The notes under the pieces were generated by a model. It saw only the letters and a program-made list of their open reading frames with translations, did not search any database and was not told the origin of the DNA. A stretch of 64,000 nt of DNA from Desulfogranum marinum (GTDB lineage Bacteria > Desulfobacterota > Desulfobulbia > Desulfobulbales > Desulfobulbaceae): assembly GCF_016918565.1 (NCBI RefSeq), contig NZ_JAFFQD010000001.1:186001-250000 (forward strand), written 5' to 3'. The translations under genes were made by a program, and so were the position numbers. This document shows, piece after piece, positions 1 through 8,894 of this stretch. Each line of letters begins with the position of its first letter. Position 1 is the first letter of the stretch.

Positions 1-29
1 TACGTGGCCGCCTCAACAAGGAGTACATC

Positions 30-542
30 ATGAAAATGCTGGATCTGCTCACCAAGGAGCAATGGACCGATTTTGAAAAAAACCTGCACAACAACTGGGG
101 CGTTAATGCCTGTGCCTATAACGAGGCTGGAGCCACGTTCACAGGGTTTAAAAACTTCGTCAACCCCCTGTGTAAGGAAATTAAAGCTCACCCAGAGGGC
201 ATCCAGGCCATCTGTTCGGTTGCCCACCAACACATAGCTAAACAAGCCAAAGATAAGGGGGCAACCATCATCGAACCGTGCGACGCAGGGCTGCTCAAAA
301 TTTGCACCCCTTTGTTTATAAACGATGAATTCGTTGGTATTATAGGCGGATGCGGTCGCCTCCCTGAAGGCGAAGAAGTGGAAAGCTTCATCGTTCACAA
401 GGCCACAGGAGTTACCCTGGAAAAAGTGGAAGAGCTGGCCAAGGAAGTCCCGACCATCACCATGGAAAAAGCGCAGGAAATGGCTACTTTTCTAGAAAAC
501 TTTGTCGCCGATATTCAAGCCAAAGCGGTCGGCAACGCCTAA
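30..542 (+). CDS. PocR-type sensory domain protein, stand-alone
   Basis: A 170-residue soluble protein that consists almost entirely of one PocR ligand-binding domain, a PAS-like fold known from regulators such as PocR and from signalling proteins of anaerobes. Six cysteines are spread through it (about residues 28, 48, 62, 84, 92 and 108). Those near 48, 62 and 84, in the contexts PLCKEI, AICSVAH and EPCDAG, sit where this family keeps conserved cysteines, so metal or redox sensing is possible. No output domain follows, so it must act through a partner. An AAGGAG ribosome site lies 7 bases before the ATG. The same frame stays open to the window edge (residues RGRLNKEYI precede M1), so a longer protein is not excluded. 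Another frame ends in a TGA overlapping the ATG, as in coupled operons. Confidence 0.8.
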   Translation: MKMLDLLTKEQWTDFEKNLHNNWGVNACAYNEAGATFTGFKNFVNPLCKEIKAHPEGIQAICSVAHQHIAKQAKDKGATIIEPCDAGLLKICTPLFINDEFVGIIGGCGRLPEGEEVESFIVHKATGVTLEKVEELAKEVPTITMEKAQEMATFLENFVADIQAKAVGNA

Positions 543-615
543 CATAATGTTGAAAAAATTTTCAACCAGCAGCCAACAACATGGCTGCCCACTTAGAACC
601 GGGAGAGACATTCTT

Positions 616-720
616 ATGGATACCACCATGCAGGAAAAACTGACTGGATTGCTTTCCTCCCGGCCGGAGACCTTCAAGCAGCCCAAAGCCTGCTTGGTAA
701 AATTCAATCAGCAGCGTTAA
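616..720 (+). CDS. Possible small ORF or gene remnant, 34 aa
   Basis: ATG is preceded by a GGGAGAGA ribosome-binding sequence at good spacing and encodes 34 residues starting MDTTMQEKLTGLLSS. A second short open frame (about 724-867, start MNGVTLCLLS) follows in another frame. Together they could be a small operon or the eroded remains of one longer gene. I recognise no family. The sequence from 870 to 1006 holds nothing I can identify. Confidence 0.2.
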   Translation: MDTTMQEKLTGLLSSRPETFKQPKACLVKFNQQR

Positions 721-1006
721 GACATGAACGGCGTCACCCTTTGCCTGCTATCCCGTCCGAAGGGCTCCTATACCACACGCGCCGCAGAAAATAAACGCTA
801 CCTGTTCAGTATGATAGACGTGATCATCAACGACCTGGTCACTCTCCAGCATCCCCACCCGCCATAGCAACTGCATAGGAATTATTTCACACCTTTTGAA
901 AACACCGCAAATGCTCATAGCCCGGAAGCCACTGTACACACCTTAATAAATGCGTACCCAACATGGACGCTGGCTTTCAGGCGCAACTAGAAATGACATA
1001 ATACCA

Positions 1007-1642
1007 ATGGATCCCAACACTCTTTTCACCTGTTTAATTGCCGTAACGCTACTGACACTTACGCCCGGAATTGACACCCTCTTAGTCGTGCGTAACAGTG
1101 CTCGCGGAGGATGGTACGATGGAGCGCTGAGTAGTCTCGGGATTTGCTCAGGACTTTTTGTGCATGCTTCTGTTTCCGCCTGTGGAATATCAATTATGCT
1201 CTTACAGACAGCATGGGCGTATAACGGGTTGAAAATACTGGGTGCTGCCTATCTTCTCTGGCTGGGGCTGACTAATTGGAGCAGATTGCTCTTCAATAAA
1301 AAAAACTCTGTGTTTGCCGACCTTTCGGTTACCCCACTCAAATTTAATGGCTTGCGATCTTTTCGTGAAGGCTTTCTCTCCAATGTCCTTAATCCCAAGA
1401 CCATTGTTTTCTATATGGCTTTTCTCCCCCAATTTATTGATCCAAACAAAGGAGCACTTTGGCAGTCACTCACTGTTGCAGCCATTCACTTCATGGTTGC
1501 GATGATATGGCAATGTTTACTTGCCTCTATGGTGGACCGGGCAAAAGCGTGGCTGAAAAGTCCAAGATGCAGCCGAACATTCGATGGATTAACAGGCTCC
1601 ATGATGATCTTTCTCGGTATCCGACTGGTGTTTACGGACTAA
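1007..1642 (+). CDS. LysE/RhtB family amino-acid exporter
   Basis: An inner-membrane exporter of the LysE superfamily, which pushes amino acids or small metabolites out of the cell using the proton gradient. The first transmembrane segment is followed by the family motif TPGIDTLLVVRNSARGG, then by further hydrophobic segments up to the C-terminal helix ending GSMMIFLGIRLVFTD. The ATG at 1007 gives 211 residues, the normal family length. An upstream ATG at 950 would add 19 residues with no homology character. The substrate cannot be told from sequence. The gene stands alone, convergent with the emr-like operon, and has no clear ribosome site. Confidence 0.85.
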   Translation: MDPNTLFTCLIAVTLLTLTPGIDTLLVVRNSARGGWYDGALSSLGICSGLFVHASVSACGISIMLLQTAWAYNGLKILGAAYLLWLGLTNWSRLLFNKKNSVFADLSVTPLKFNGLRSFREGFLSNVLNPKTIVFYMAFLPQFIDPNKGALWQSLTVAAIHFMVAMIWQCLLASMVDRAKAWLKSPRCSRTFDGLTGSMMIFLGIRLVFTD

Positions 1643-1687
1643 ATAGGTATTGTGTCATTCCAGACTCTACCACAACCGACACTCTTT

Positions 1688-1909
1688 CTAATTCAGGCAC
1701 TCGATCAGCAGGGGTTCCATTACATACTGTAAAGGTCCTCCGCCGCCTTCAATGTCCCCTGCCAATATGCCGGCATTCCAGAACGCAACCACTAACAGAA
1801 AAATCAACATACACGCTAAAAGTGGATACACGATTTTTTCGAGATTGGAAAATGGCGCGCCTCTGCTCTTATGAGCTTTCACGGCATTAGCATTTTCACC
1901 CATCTCCAT
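1688..1909 (-). CDS. Small single-pass membrane protein at the end of the emr-like operon
   Basis: A 73-residue protein with a charged N-terminus (about 25 residues), one strong transmembrane helix (IVYPLLACMLIFLLVVAFW) and a short Gly-rich tail (GDIEGGGGP). The chosen ATG has an AAGGAGAG ribosome site 4-5 bases upstream; an in-frame ATG 15 bases earlier lies before that site. It follows the EmrB-like gene by 42 bp on the same strand, so it is probably co-transcribed with the efflux pump and may be an accessory subunit. I do not recognise a family. Confidence 0.5.
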   Translation of the reverse strand: MEMGENANAVKAHKSRGAPFSNLEKIVYPLLACMLIFLLVVAFWNAGILAGDIEGGGGPLQYVMEPLLIECLN

Positions 1910-1951
1910 ACACTCTCCTTCCATTGCCTACCATTATCATTGAAGCACCTT

Positions 1952-3478
1952 TCAAGCTACCGATTGCCGAGAGTGCTTCATCAGCAACAAAAGCAACATG
2001 GAACAAATAACCATCCACATGATGAGCCTGAAATCATTTAAATAGGCAATGGTCACCGACTGCTTGATTACCTGGGAGTAGAAAGTAACCACACCTTCAA
2101 TACTTGATAGGCTTTGTTCAAGGGGTGCTTGACCAGTAATAAAAACATCCCTGAAAGGATGGAGCAGCGCAGCAAAATTCGTCTGATTGACCTGGCTGTT
2201 TCTCATCAACAACGTCACCACTACGGATATACCGATACTGCTGCCAACATTTCGCATCAAACTATAAAGAGCAGTCCCCTCGGTTCGAAAATGCTGGGGC
2301 AGAGTTGCAAAGGTCACGGTGCTAAGGGGTACAAAAACCAGCCCAAACCCAAACCCCTGGATCATTCCAGTCCAAACTATAGTAAAGGCACTTACATCGA
2401 GGTTAAAACCGCCCATAATCCTCAGTGCCAGGGCAGTAAGACAGAGCCCGCTGAAAATAAGCAAACGGGTATCAACCTTATTGACCAGACGGCCAACCAA
2501 TACTAACGCCACCATCGTTCCCATCCCTCTTGGGGCAAGGACATAGCCGGTTGTGACAACTGGGAACCCAAGTAAATTCTGCAAAAAAGGCGGTAGGAGA
2601 GCCAAGGTGGCCAGCAGTGTCACCCCAACAGTGAAAATCAGCACCAAGCCAACAACAAAGTTGCGATCACTGAAGAGCTGTGGGGAAATAAAGGGGGTGT
2701 CTGTAGTCAAGATGTGGACGATGAACATGTACAGACACAGCGAGGTCACAAGTGCTTCAATAATAATTTCTCGGCTTGCAAACCAATCGAGCGAATGGCC
2801 ACGATCCAGCATGAGCTGCAAGGCTCCCAGAGATACGCTAAGCAGCAAAAAACCTAACAGATCAAATTTACGCTGATGATCACGCCGGGTTTCCGGAATA
2901 GAAAACCAAATGCCCAATGCCGCAACAAGCCCAATAGGAACATTGATATAAAAAACCCAGCGCCAACTGTAGTACTCTGTAAGGTAGCCTCCGAGGGAAG
3001 GGCCGAGTATTGGCCCGACCATGATCCCAAATCCCCAGATAGCCATTGCTGAACCGTGCTTTTCCTTTGGATAAATATCCAAAAGGGTTGCCTGAGAAAG
3101 GGGCACAAGAGCAGCACCAAAGGCGCCTTGCAGAAACCGAAAAATCACTATTTCTGTCAGCGAGTTTGCGGCTCCGCAAAGGATGGAACTTATGGTAAAC
3201 CCAATTACAGAAGCGAGAAAAAGGCGTTTACGACCATAACGAGCCGCCAGTATTCCTGTGGGCGGGGTCATAATGGCAGAGGCCACAATATAGGATGTTA
3301 ATACCCAGGATATCTGGTCCTGGGTTGAAGACATCCCGCCCTGCATGTTCGGCAACGCCACATTGGCAATGGTCATATCCAATGCCTGCATGATGGTTGC
3401 CAGCATGACGGACACAGTAATCAATCCTCTAGGCAAAGTGTGCTGAGGCGTTTTCTTCTTCACACTAACGGCTTGCAT
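1952..3478 (-). CDS. emrB: DHA2 family MFS multidrug transporter (EmrB-like)
   Basis: A 508-residue proton-driven major facilitator with 14 predicted transmembrane segments, the DHA2 architecture used by EmrB. Motif A is seen as GILAARYGRKRLFLAS near residue 80. The antiporter motif C region appears as GPILGPSLGGYLTEYYSWRW near residue 155, and the N-terminus carries the typical DMTIANVALPNM. It should work with the adaptor encoded just upstream and an outer-membrane channel not found in this window to export hydrophobic drugs or other toxic compounds. It lies 55 bp after the adaptor gene, in a MarR-EmrA-EmrB operon. The actual substrate is unknown. Confidence 0.92.
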   Translation of the reverse strand: MQAVSVKKKTPQHTLPRGLITVSVMLATIMQALDMTIANVALPNMQGGMSSTQDQISWVLTSYIVASAIMTPPTGILAARYGRKRLFLASVIGFTISSILCGAANSLTEIVIFRFLQGAFGAALVPLSQATLLDIYPKEKHGSAMAIWGFGIMVGPILGPSLGGYLTEYYSWRWVFYINVPIGLVAALGIWFSIPETRRDHQRKFDLLGFLLLSVSLGALQLMLDRGHSLDWFASREIIIEALVTSLCLYMFIVHILTTDTPFISPQLFSDRNFVVGLVLIFTVGVTLLATLALLPPFLQNLLGFPVVTTGYVLAPRGMGTMVALVLVGRLVNKVDTRLLIFSGLCLTALALRIMGGFNLDVSAFTIVWTGMIQGFGFGLVFVPLSTVTFATLPQHFRTEGTALYSLMRNVGSSIGISVVVTLLMRNSQVNQTNFAALLHPFRDVFITGQAPLEQSLSSIEGVVTFYSQVIKQSVTIAYLNDFRLIMWMVICSMLLLLLMKHSRQSVA

Positions 3479-3533
3479 GCAGGCCTGTTTCTTTTGAATA
3501 AAAAAAAACTTTTGATAAACACATAGATAATGC

Positions 3534-4652
3534 TTACTTCGCTTGTGCTGCCGTAGCTACAGCAGGAAAACGTTTGTGCAGGCTCGCAAGGATAAAGCGA
3601 CGATGCTCGGTATCAATACGGACAGTGGTACTCATCCCCGCTCGCAACTCTCGATTTTCATTTGTATGCTCGAAAACTATCTTCACAGGAACCCGCTGTA
3701 CAACTTTCACCCAGTTTCCGGTCGCATTTTGAGAAGGAATAATGGCGTATTTACTGCCCGTAGCAGGACTAATGCTTTCAACACTACCGGTCCACTCCTG
3801 GTCCGGATAAGCATCAATTTCAATCTGCACCTTCTGCCCAGCCAAAATATGGGTGAGATCAGTTTCTTTTACATTTGCTTCTATCCAGAAGCTGGAATCA
3901 TCAACAAGGCTCATCACTGATGTGCCGGATCGAACAAGCTGTCCGATTGCAGGTATCTTGCTGACCCGTCCGCTAAAGGGAGCACGGACAATAGTCTTGC
4001 TCAAATCCAGTTCTGCTTTTTCAAACTTTGCCTTGGCCAAACGATATTCTGCCAGATTTTCCGGCGAGTTGTCGGGGTCGCCCTCAAGCCTGGTTAAAAT
4101 TTGCCCAATTGCAGCCTCAATGATTCGATATTTCTGTTGATTGACGTCCATCACATGCCTGGCATCATCGAGCTTGGCTCCTGAAACCACCTTCCTCTCA
4201 GCCAAGGCAGAAACCCTGCGCAGTTCCTTTGCTGCATATGCAATGTTTTTTTGAGCCAGTTCAAGTTCATCAACCTTTTGCAGGTATGCTGCTTTTTGTC
4301 TCTTGATATCTGCACAAACTCCCTGCAAATTAGCGCGAGCCTGGTTAAGCTGAATCTGATAATTGGTATTTTCTATGGTGATAAGCGGCGTTCCCGTTGT
4401 GACATGATCATTTTCCCGCACATGAACAACCTCAATCGGACCAGACACCTCTGGCCTGACAGTTATCATATCCGACTGGACATACGCATTATCCGTTGCC
4501 ACATATCGCCCGCCTGTGGAGTAAATAACGAGGCCCATAAAAACTATCAGGCAAGGCACACAAACCAATAACAGCAGACGAAATCGAGAGCTTTTTGTCC
4601 TTTTAGCAGAACAGGGCTCTGCAGCTTCGGTTGTCGTTGGCACGTTAGTCAT
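3534..4652 (-). CDS. emrA: EmrA/HlyD-type periplasmic adaptor of multidrug efflux
   Basis: A membrane fusion protein of 372 residues. It has one N-terminal transmembrane anchor (about residues 23-46, LLLLVCVPCLIVFMGLVIY). Next comes the first half of the lipoyl-like barrel (VRPEVSGPIEVVHVREND), an alpha-helical hairpin (about 100-210), the second barrel half (IVRAPFSGRVSKIPAIGQLV) and the beta-barrel domain (FWIEANVKETDL). It links the EmrB-like pump to an outer-membrane factor. The start ATG follows the marR stop by 3 bp, which suggests coupled translation. The family assignment is firm; the emrA name rests on the operon context. Confidence 0.9.
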   Translation of the reverse strand: MTNVPTTTEAAEPCSAKRTKSSRFRLLLLVCVPCLIVFMGLVIYSTGGRYVATDNAYVQSDMITVRPEVSGPIEVVHVRENDHVTTGTPLITIENTNYQIQLNQARANLQGVCADIKRQKAAYLQKVDELELAQKNIAYAAKELRRVSALAERKVVSGAKLDDARHVMDVNQQKYRIIEAAIGQILTRLEGDPDNSPENLAEYRLAKAKFEKAELDLSKTIVRAPFSGRVSKIPAIGQLVRSGTSVMSLVDDSSFWIEANVKETDLTHILAGQKVQIEIDAYPDQEWTGSVESISPATGSKYAIIPSQNATGNWVKVVQRVPVKIVFEHTNENRELRAGMSTTVRIDTEHRRFILASLHKRFPAVATAAQAK

Positions 4653-4655
4653 TAC

Positions 4656-5090
4656 TTAATTCCGGCTGAGGTTAGTCTTCATTTTGCGCAATATATCCAG
4701 AAAAACGGCAGTTTCTTCATCACTGATCCCCTGCAACGCTTGTGCTCTTGCTGCAAACGCAAACCCTTTGACCTGATCAAGAAAAGGATGGGCTTTTTCA
4801 GCAAGATACAAACAAGCGGCCCTCCGGTCATTGGGATCAGGCCGACGCTCTACCCAACCTGCAGTTTCCAGCCGATCGAGCAAACGAGAAAGACTGATCG
4901 GTTTTATCTCCAGCCTGTCTGCAAGAACCTTTTGGTTACAACCTTCATGCCTGGCTATATGCACCAAGGCTCTCCACTGCGTCTGGGTAAGGCTCAGCTC
5001 CGAAGTCTGTCGATCAATGAACTTCCTCAGTAGAATAGAGACATCATGCATTAACAAGATAATGGAATCGTTGGGGTCTATTTTTTTCAT
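4656..5090 (-). CDS. MarR family transcriptional regulator of the efflux operon
   Basis: A 144-residue winged helix-turn-helix repressor. The central part reads LTQTQWRALVHIARHEGCNQKVLADRLEIKPISLSRLLDRLETAGWVERRPDPNDRRA, in pieces, which is the classic MarR recognition helix and wing. Members bind palindromes and let go when a phenolic or other toxic ligand binds. As the first gene of the operon it likely controls itself and the EmrAB-like pump. The upstream region has an imperfect palindrome TAAGCcatGCTTA at 5135-5147, a possible operator. Confidence 0.9.
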   Translation of the reverse strand: MKKIDPNDSIILLMHDVSILLRKFIDRQTSELSLTQTQWRALVHIARHEGCNQKVLADRLEIKPISLSRLLDRLETAGWVERRPDPNDRRAACLYLAEKAHPFLDQVKGFAFAARAQALQGISDEETAVFLDILRKMKTNLSRN

Positions 5091-5134
5091 GCCGCCACCC
5101 TAATTTGTCCTGCACTTACAAGCAAGAATTATTA

Positions 5135-5147
5135 TAAGCCATGCTTA
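5135..5147. promoter_or_regulatory. Candidate MarR operator upstream of the efflux operon
   Basis: The palindrome TAAGC-cat-GCTTA lies 45-57 bp upstream of the marR start, in the AT-rich region that must hold the operon promoter. MarR proteins usually bind palindromes of about this form at their own promoter. Assignment is from position and symmetry only. Confidence 0.35.
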
Positions 5148-5182
5148 CTATTTTTCATGGATCGACACTCGTTCTCGAGAAC

Positions 5183-5215
5183 AAAAAAAAACGGCAGAAG
5201 GTATCCCCTCTGCCG
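5183..5215 (-). terminator. Rho-independent terminator of hcp
   Basis: On the minus strand CGGCAGAGG and CCTTCTGCCG form a GC-rich stem of 9-10 bp with one bulged base and a short loop. A run of nine T follows directly. It starts about 30 bp after the hcp stop, exactly where a terminator is expected. Confidence 0.85.
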
Positions 5216-5246
5216 CCTATTTTTCAGAATGCTTTATAAATAAAGC

Positions 5247-6968
5247 TTATTCGCCAGCCATCATAGCTGCAATATCATCCTCAACTGTACCGATGGGCTT
5301 GATGTTAAAATTTTCCACCAATACATCCAAAACAGCAGGAGAAATAAAGGCCGGCAAGGTTGGTCCAAGGCGAATCCCTTTTACTCCCAGGTGGAGCAAG
5401 GCAAGGAGTACCGCGACCGCTTTCTGCTCATACCAGCCGATATCAAAGGAGATGGGAAGCTCATTAATATCATCAAGTTCAAAAACTTCTTTGAGCTTGA
5501 GAGCAATCACCGCTAAAGAGTAGGAGTCATTGCACTGTCCGGCATCCAACACCCTTGGAATCCCGTCAATATCACCAAGGTTGAGCTTGTTATAACGATA
5601 TTTAGCACACCCGGCAGTTAAGATGACGGTATCCTGAGGGAGATTCTCCGCAACCTCGGTAAAATAGGCGCGGCCTTTTTGTCTGCCATCACAGCCGGCC
5701 ATAACCACAAATCGTTTAATCGCGCCTGATTTTACAGCTTCAACGACTTTGTCCGCAAGGGCCAATACCTGATTGTGCGCAAAACCACCGACAATGGTTC
5801 CGGTTTCTATCTCTTGTGGAGCACTGCATGTCTTTGCCTGTTCAATAATCGCCGAGAAATCTTTGGCCTGGCCATCCACCCGATCAGTGATGTGGGTTAC
5901 ACCAGGGTATCCTGCTGTGCCTGTCGTATAAATACGTTCTTGGTACGAGTTAGATTTTTTGATAGGAATAATACAGTTGGTGGTCATCAGGATCGGACCG
6001 TTAAACGATTCAAAATCGCTATTCTGGTGCCACCACGAACTACCGTAATTGCCCTTGAGATTGTCGAATTTTTTAAATGCAGGGTAATAATTGGCAGGCA
6101 GCATTTCCCCATGGGTATATACATCTACACCAGTCCCCTGAGTTTGCTCTAGCAGTTCTTCCATATCCTTGAGATCATGCCCGCTGATGAGAATACCAGG
6201 TTTGTCGCCAACACCAAGATTCACTTCGGTAATTTCCGGGTTACCATACGCACCGGTATTGGCCGCATCAAGTGTGGCCATGGTTGTGACCGCACACTCC
6301 CCGGCCTTCATCACCAGCGCAACCATTTCGTCCACTGAATGATTTTCAGTGGTAGATGCCATCCCTTCGATGACAAAATCATATATTTCGTCTTTTTCAA
6401 GCCCAAGCACTGCCGCATGGTCAGCATACGCGCTGATACCTTTAAGGCCTAAAATGAGTAACTCCCGAAGCGAGCGTACATCTTCATTTTCTGTTGCCAG
6501 TACACCTACTGTTTTCGCTTTTTCCTGGAACATGGCAGGATCGCTTGAAAACCAAAGCGCAGAAGCATCCAGCTGAGCCGCCGGTGAACGCTCTTCACCA
6601 GGGCTCAGGAAACGCATCAGTTTGGTCCAGATTGATGCTTTCCGTGCGGGTGAGGAAATGCTGTCAAATTGATCTTTAAGCTTGGTCTTGATAACCTGAG
6701 AACGTTTGATCCAATTCTCCAGACTTTGATCATCAAAGTTGGCATTAGTGATGGTGGTAAACAAGCCCTGACAGATAAACAAACCAACACTGTTGTCGAC
6801 CGCTACCCCGGCTTCTTTTAAGCTTTTTGCCAAAACAGCAATACCTTTGAGATCATAAATCAACAGATCCTGCAGGTTGGCAGTCGTATCCTGCTTGCCG
6901 CAAACGCCTTTAACAGTGCACCCCGTGCCTTTCGCAGCTTCCTGGCATTGAAAACAAAACATATTCAT
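5247..6968 (-). CDS. hcp: Hydroxylamine reductase / hybrid cluster protein, class I
   Basis: A cytoplasmic Fe-S protein (573 aa) that reduces hydroxylamine and, in better-studied bacteria, nitric oxide, protecting against nitrosative stress. The N-terminal cubane ligands are Cys5, Cys8, Cys17 and Cys23 (C-x2-C-x8-C-x5-C), the spacing found in Desulfovibrio-type class I proteins. Hybrid-cluster ligands are all visible: His in SGHDL, Glu in [12 protein letters not shown], Cys in TTNCIIP, the persulfide Cys in TCSAPQ, Cys in AGCDGR, Cys in DAGQCND, and Glu/Lys in YEQKA. No reductase gene (hcr) is adjacent. A CRP/FNR-type box with a matching -10 lies upstream, and a strong terminator downstream, so it is a single-gene unit. 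Confidence 0.96.
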   Translation of the reverse strand: MNMFCFQCQEAAKGTGCTVKGVCGKQDTTANLQDLLIYDLKGIAVLAKSLKEAGVAVDNSVGLFICQGLFTTITNANFDDQSLENWIKRSQVIKTKLKDQFDSISSPARKASIWTKLMRFLSPGEERSPAAQLDASALWFSSDPAMFQEKAKTVGVLATENEDVRSLRELLILGLKGISAYADHAAVLGLEKDEIYDFVIEGMASTTENHSVDEMVALVMKAGECAVTTMATLDAANTGAYGNPEITEVNLGVGDKPGILISGHDLKDMEELLEQTQGTGVDVYTHGEMLPANYYPAFKKFDNLKGNYGSSWWHQNSDFESFNGPILMTTNCIIPIKKSNSYQERIYTTGTAGYPGVTHITDRVDGQAKDFSAIIEQAKTCSAPQEIETGTIVGGFAHNQVLALADKVVEAVKSGAIKRFVVMAGCDGRQKGRAYFTEVAENLPQDTVILTAGCAKYRYNKLNLGDIDGIPRVLDAGQCNDSYSLAVIALKLKEVFELDDINELPISFDIGWYEQKAVAVLLALLHLGVKGIRLGPTLPAFISPAVLDVLVENFNIKPIGTVEDDIAAMMAGE

Positions 6969-7106
6969 TATACTCGTTCCTCTTTGTATTTATTGAGCCT
7001 TTTTTCTGTAGCGTTGAAACGATGCTTGCATGGGCTAGGTATTGAACCGAAAAGGTCTTGCATGCGCAATCGTCCGAGACCCTGCACGCGATACATTATG
7101 TGCAAC

Positions 7107-7148
7107 TTTATATACTCTTTTAAGAAACAACTCTTTGACCTGTATCAA
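7107..7148 (-). promoter_or_regulatory. hcp promoter with FNR/HcpR-like box
   Basis: TTGAC-CTGT-ATCAA (7135-7148) is an inverted repeat halfway between the FNR consensus TTGAT-N4-ATCAA and the delta-proteobacterial HcpR consensus TTGAC-N4-GTCAA. On the minus strand a TATAAA hexamer at 7112-7107 lies where the -10 should be if the box is centred at -41.5, the class-II activator layout. The predicted start is near 7100, giving a leader of about 130 nt. Confidence 0.65.
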
Positions 7149-7215
7149 GTTTCAACATTTGTTTTTCCGCTTTCTCGCTATTATCTACTGTTCCGGTAAG
7201 TAATCCACTCCCCTC

Positions 7216-7536
7216 TCAAATCGGTGGTGTGATGGTTACCAGAATTCTCATTTTGGTTTTCGCTCTTACCCCATGAGGTTCACTGATTTGGGAGACAAGC
7301 AGATCACCGCTGTTTGCCGGAATCTCCGCATCATTTGCGCCAAGGAAGAAGCCCTCTCCATCAAGGACCAGGATCGATAATTCACCATCCAGATCATGGG
7401 AGTGGACAGGAAAGGTGACTCCAGCATCCAGGTTAAAATTTATAATTTTAAAATTCGGTGAATTTTCTACCAAAAAAAATCGTTTCATTTGGCCAGGGGT
7501 AAATTCATTGGTGTCATCGAGATGGATAATTTGCAT
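7216..7536 (-). CDS. Small single-domain cupin protein
   Basis: A 106-residue beta-barrel protein of the cupin superfamily. The first cupin motif is seen as FPVHSHDLDGELSILVLDGEG, with the HxH and E metal ligands. The second (GDLLVSQISEPHGV) keeps the later histidine, so a metal site is likely intact. Stand-alone cupins of this kind act as small sensors, isomerases or dioxygenases; the reaction cannot be told. An AGGAG ribosome site sits about 7 bases before the ATG, and a -24/-12 promoter match lies about 80 bp upstream. It ends 68 bp before the hcp promoter box. Confidence 0.8.
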   Translation of the reverse strand: MQIIHLDDTNEFTPGQMKRFFLVENSPNFKIINFNLDAGVTFPVHSHDLDGELSILVLDGEGFFLGANDAEIPANSGDLLVSQISEPHGVRAKTKMRILVTITPPI

Positions 7537-7612
7537 TGTGTGCTCCTGTAAATCCCATTTAAGACTGCTGTTGCAGGGAAGAATAATTCCCTTTCATATT
7601 TCCTTAGGATAG

Positions 7613-7629
7613 AGCAACAGCTATGCCAT
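7613..7629 (-). promoter_or_regulatory. Sigma-54 (-24/-12) promoter candidate before the cupin gene
   Basis: Minus-strand TGGCATAGCTGTTGCT matches the consensus TGGCACG-N4-TTGCW at TGGCA and at all of TTGCT with exact GG-N10-GC spacing. Transcription would begin near 7602, giving a leader of about 65 nt before the ATG at 7536. The rest of the gap 7630-7923 is AT-rich and holds nothing else I recognise. Confidence 0.55.
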
Positions 7630-7923
7630 TTTAAAAATAACCAAATATTAGGGATATACATTTTCAGTTGCAAAAAACACAACACTATAATCGTTGTTTA
7701 CATGACAACATGTTGCTCAAAAAACAACAAACTGTTCAGAAACAGAATCAGCAAAGAGAAAAAGAGTAGAGACGGAAAAGACTGTACGCGAAGAGGAAAA
7801 GTATGGAACCGGCAAAAAAACGAGATGTATGACAACGTATTTTGCCGGATGATTTTTTTGCTGAAAAGCAGGTAAAGTGACGTTTAAGAGGATGGAAAAA
7901 CAAAACCATTTTTGAGGTATTTT

Positions 7924-8688
7924 TTACTCATCCTCCAGCAACTGATACGCCCAGTAACCGAGCCACTCATGCAACGCCTCACTGCTCAACATAAGTGCAC
8001 CGGCGTTGGGCATAAACGAGTTAATATTTAAGGATCTGCGATCTCTGAAATTTGTTGGTGCAGGCAGCACCTTAAACCCCGCCTGCTCAAAGCTCCATTT
8101 TGCCCGCATCATATGGATTGCACTGGTTACAAGGAGAACAGTGGTCTTGTTTTCTTGAGCAAGAAGAGCATAACTGTAACGGCTATTTTCGGCCGTGGTT
8201 CTGCTTTCCTTTTCCAGCCATCGCACCTGCACATCGTAGCCTTTAAGCAAATCAAACGCCATGGTCTCGGCAAGACTGCGCGGTTCACCTCCCTGAACAG
8301 AACCTCCGCTGACCAGTACCGGCAGACCTGTCTTTTTTTGTAAAAAAGCACCATATCTAATCCTGACAAGTTGTTCTGCACCACTCACAGGTTCGCCAAA
8401 CTCAGGCGCGTAGACGTTTTGACCGGCAGATAAAATAACAATCGCATCGGCCTTGATAATGCCAAGTTGCTCCGTACCCAGCGCAGAATATTTTTCCAGA
8501 CTCCGAGCAAGAAACGTCGCCACCACCGGGGTTCCCAACAACCAGAGGCTGCAAACAGCAATCAGGAACAGAGCTTTTGCTATTGCAGGGGCTCGTTTGC
8601 GAATTTTCCAGACCATCAAAAGAACAACTACCTGCGTAAATGGGGGAAGCAATAAACCTTTGAGTACATATCGCAAATCCATCAACAT
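7924..8688 (-). CDS. ElyC/SanA/YdcF family membrane protein (DUF218)
   Basis: A 254-residue inner-membrane protein with two N-terminal hydrophobic segments (LLLPPFTQVVVLLMVW and ALFLIAVCSLWLLGTPVVATFLA), then a DUF218 domain. The family signatures are ADAIVILSAGQN, VLVSGGS, the EKESRTTAENSRYS block and LLVTSAIHMMRAKWSFEQAG. E. coli ElyC and related proteins affect peptidoglycan and lipid-carrier steps at the inner membrane, so an envelope role is likely by family, but the reaction is not known. A second possible start is the Met at codon 3. Confidence 0.85.
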   Translation of the reverse strand: MLMDLRYVLKGLLLPPFTQVVVLLMVWKIRKRAPAIAKALFLIAVCSLWLLGTPVVATFLARSLEKYSALGTEQLGIIKADAIVILSAGQNVYAPEFGEPVSGAEQLVRIRYGAFLQKKTGLPVLVSGGSVQGGEPRSLAETMAFDLLKGYDVQVRWLEKESRTTAENSRYSYALLAQENKTTVLLVTSAIHMMRAKWSFEQAGFKVLPAPTNFRDRRSLNINSFMPNAGALMLSSEALHEWLGYWAYQLLEDE

Positions 8689-8755
8689 GGTACCACCATT
8701 ATTTGTGTATCTTCTATCGGTACAAAAGCAACTTCAACGGTAACTGCTGGATTCC

Positions 8756-8780
8756 AGCCAACGCAGCCAACGCAGCCAAC
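8756..8780. repeat. Short tandem repeat of GCCAACGCA
   Basis: Three back-to-back 9-bp units (the last one partial) lie between the DUF218 gene and the outer-membrane protein gene. It is small and may simply be slippage-prone sequence. Confidence 0.6.
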
Positions 8781-8894
8781 AACCAATATTTTTTACAAAT
8801 GATTTCCAATATTTCATTTTTTATTATAAAGCATTATGAGTTGGCGTTTGTTTTCGATTTATCACATAAACCAATATAAAAAGACAGACCTACC

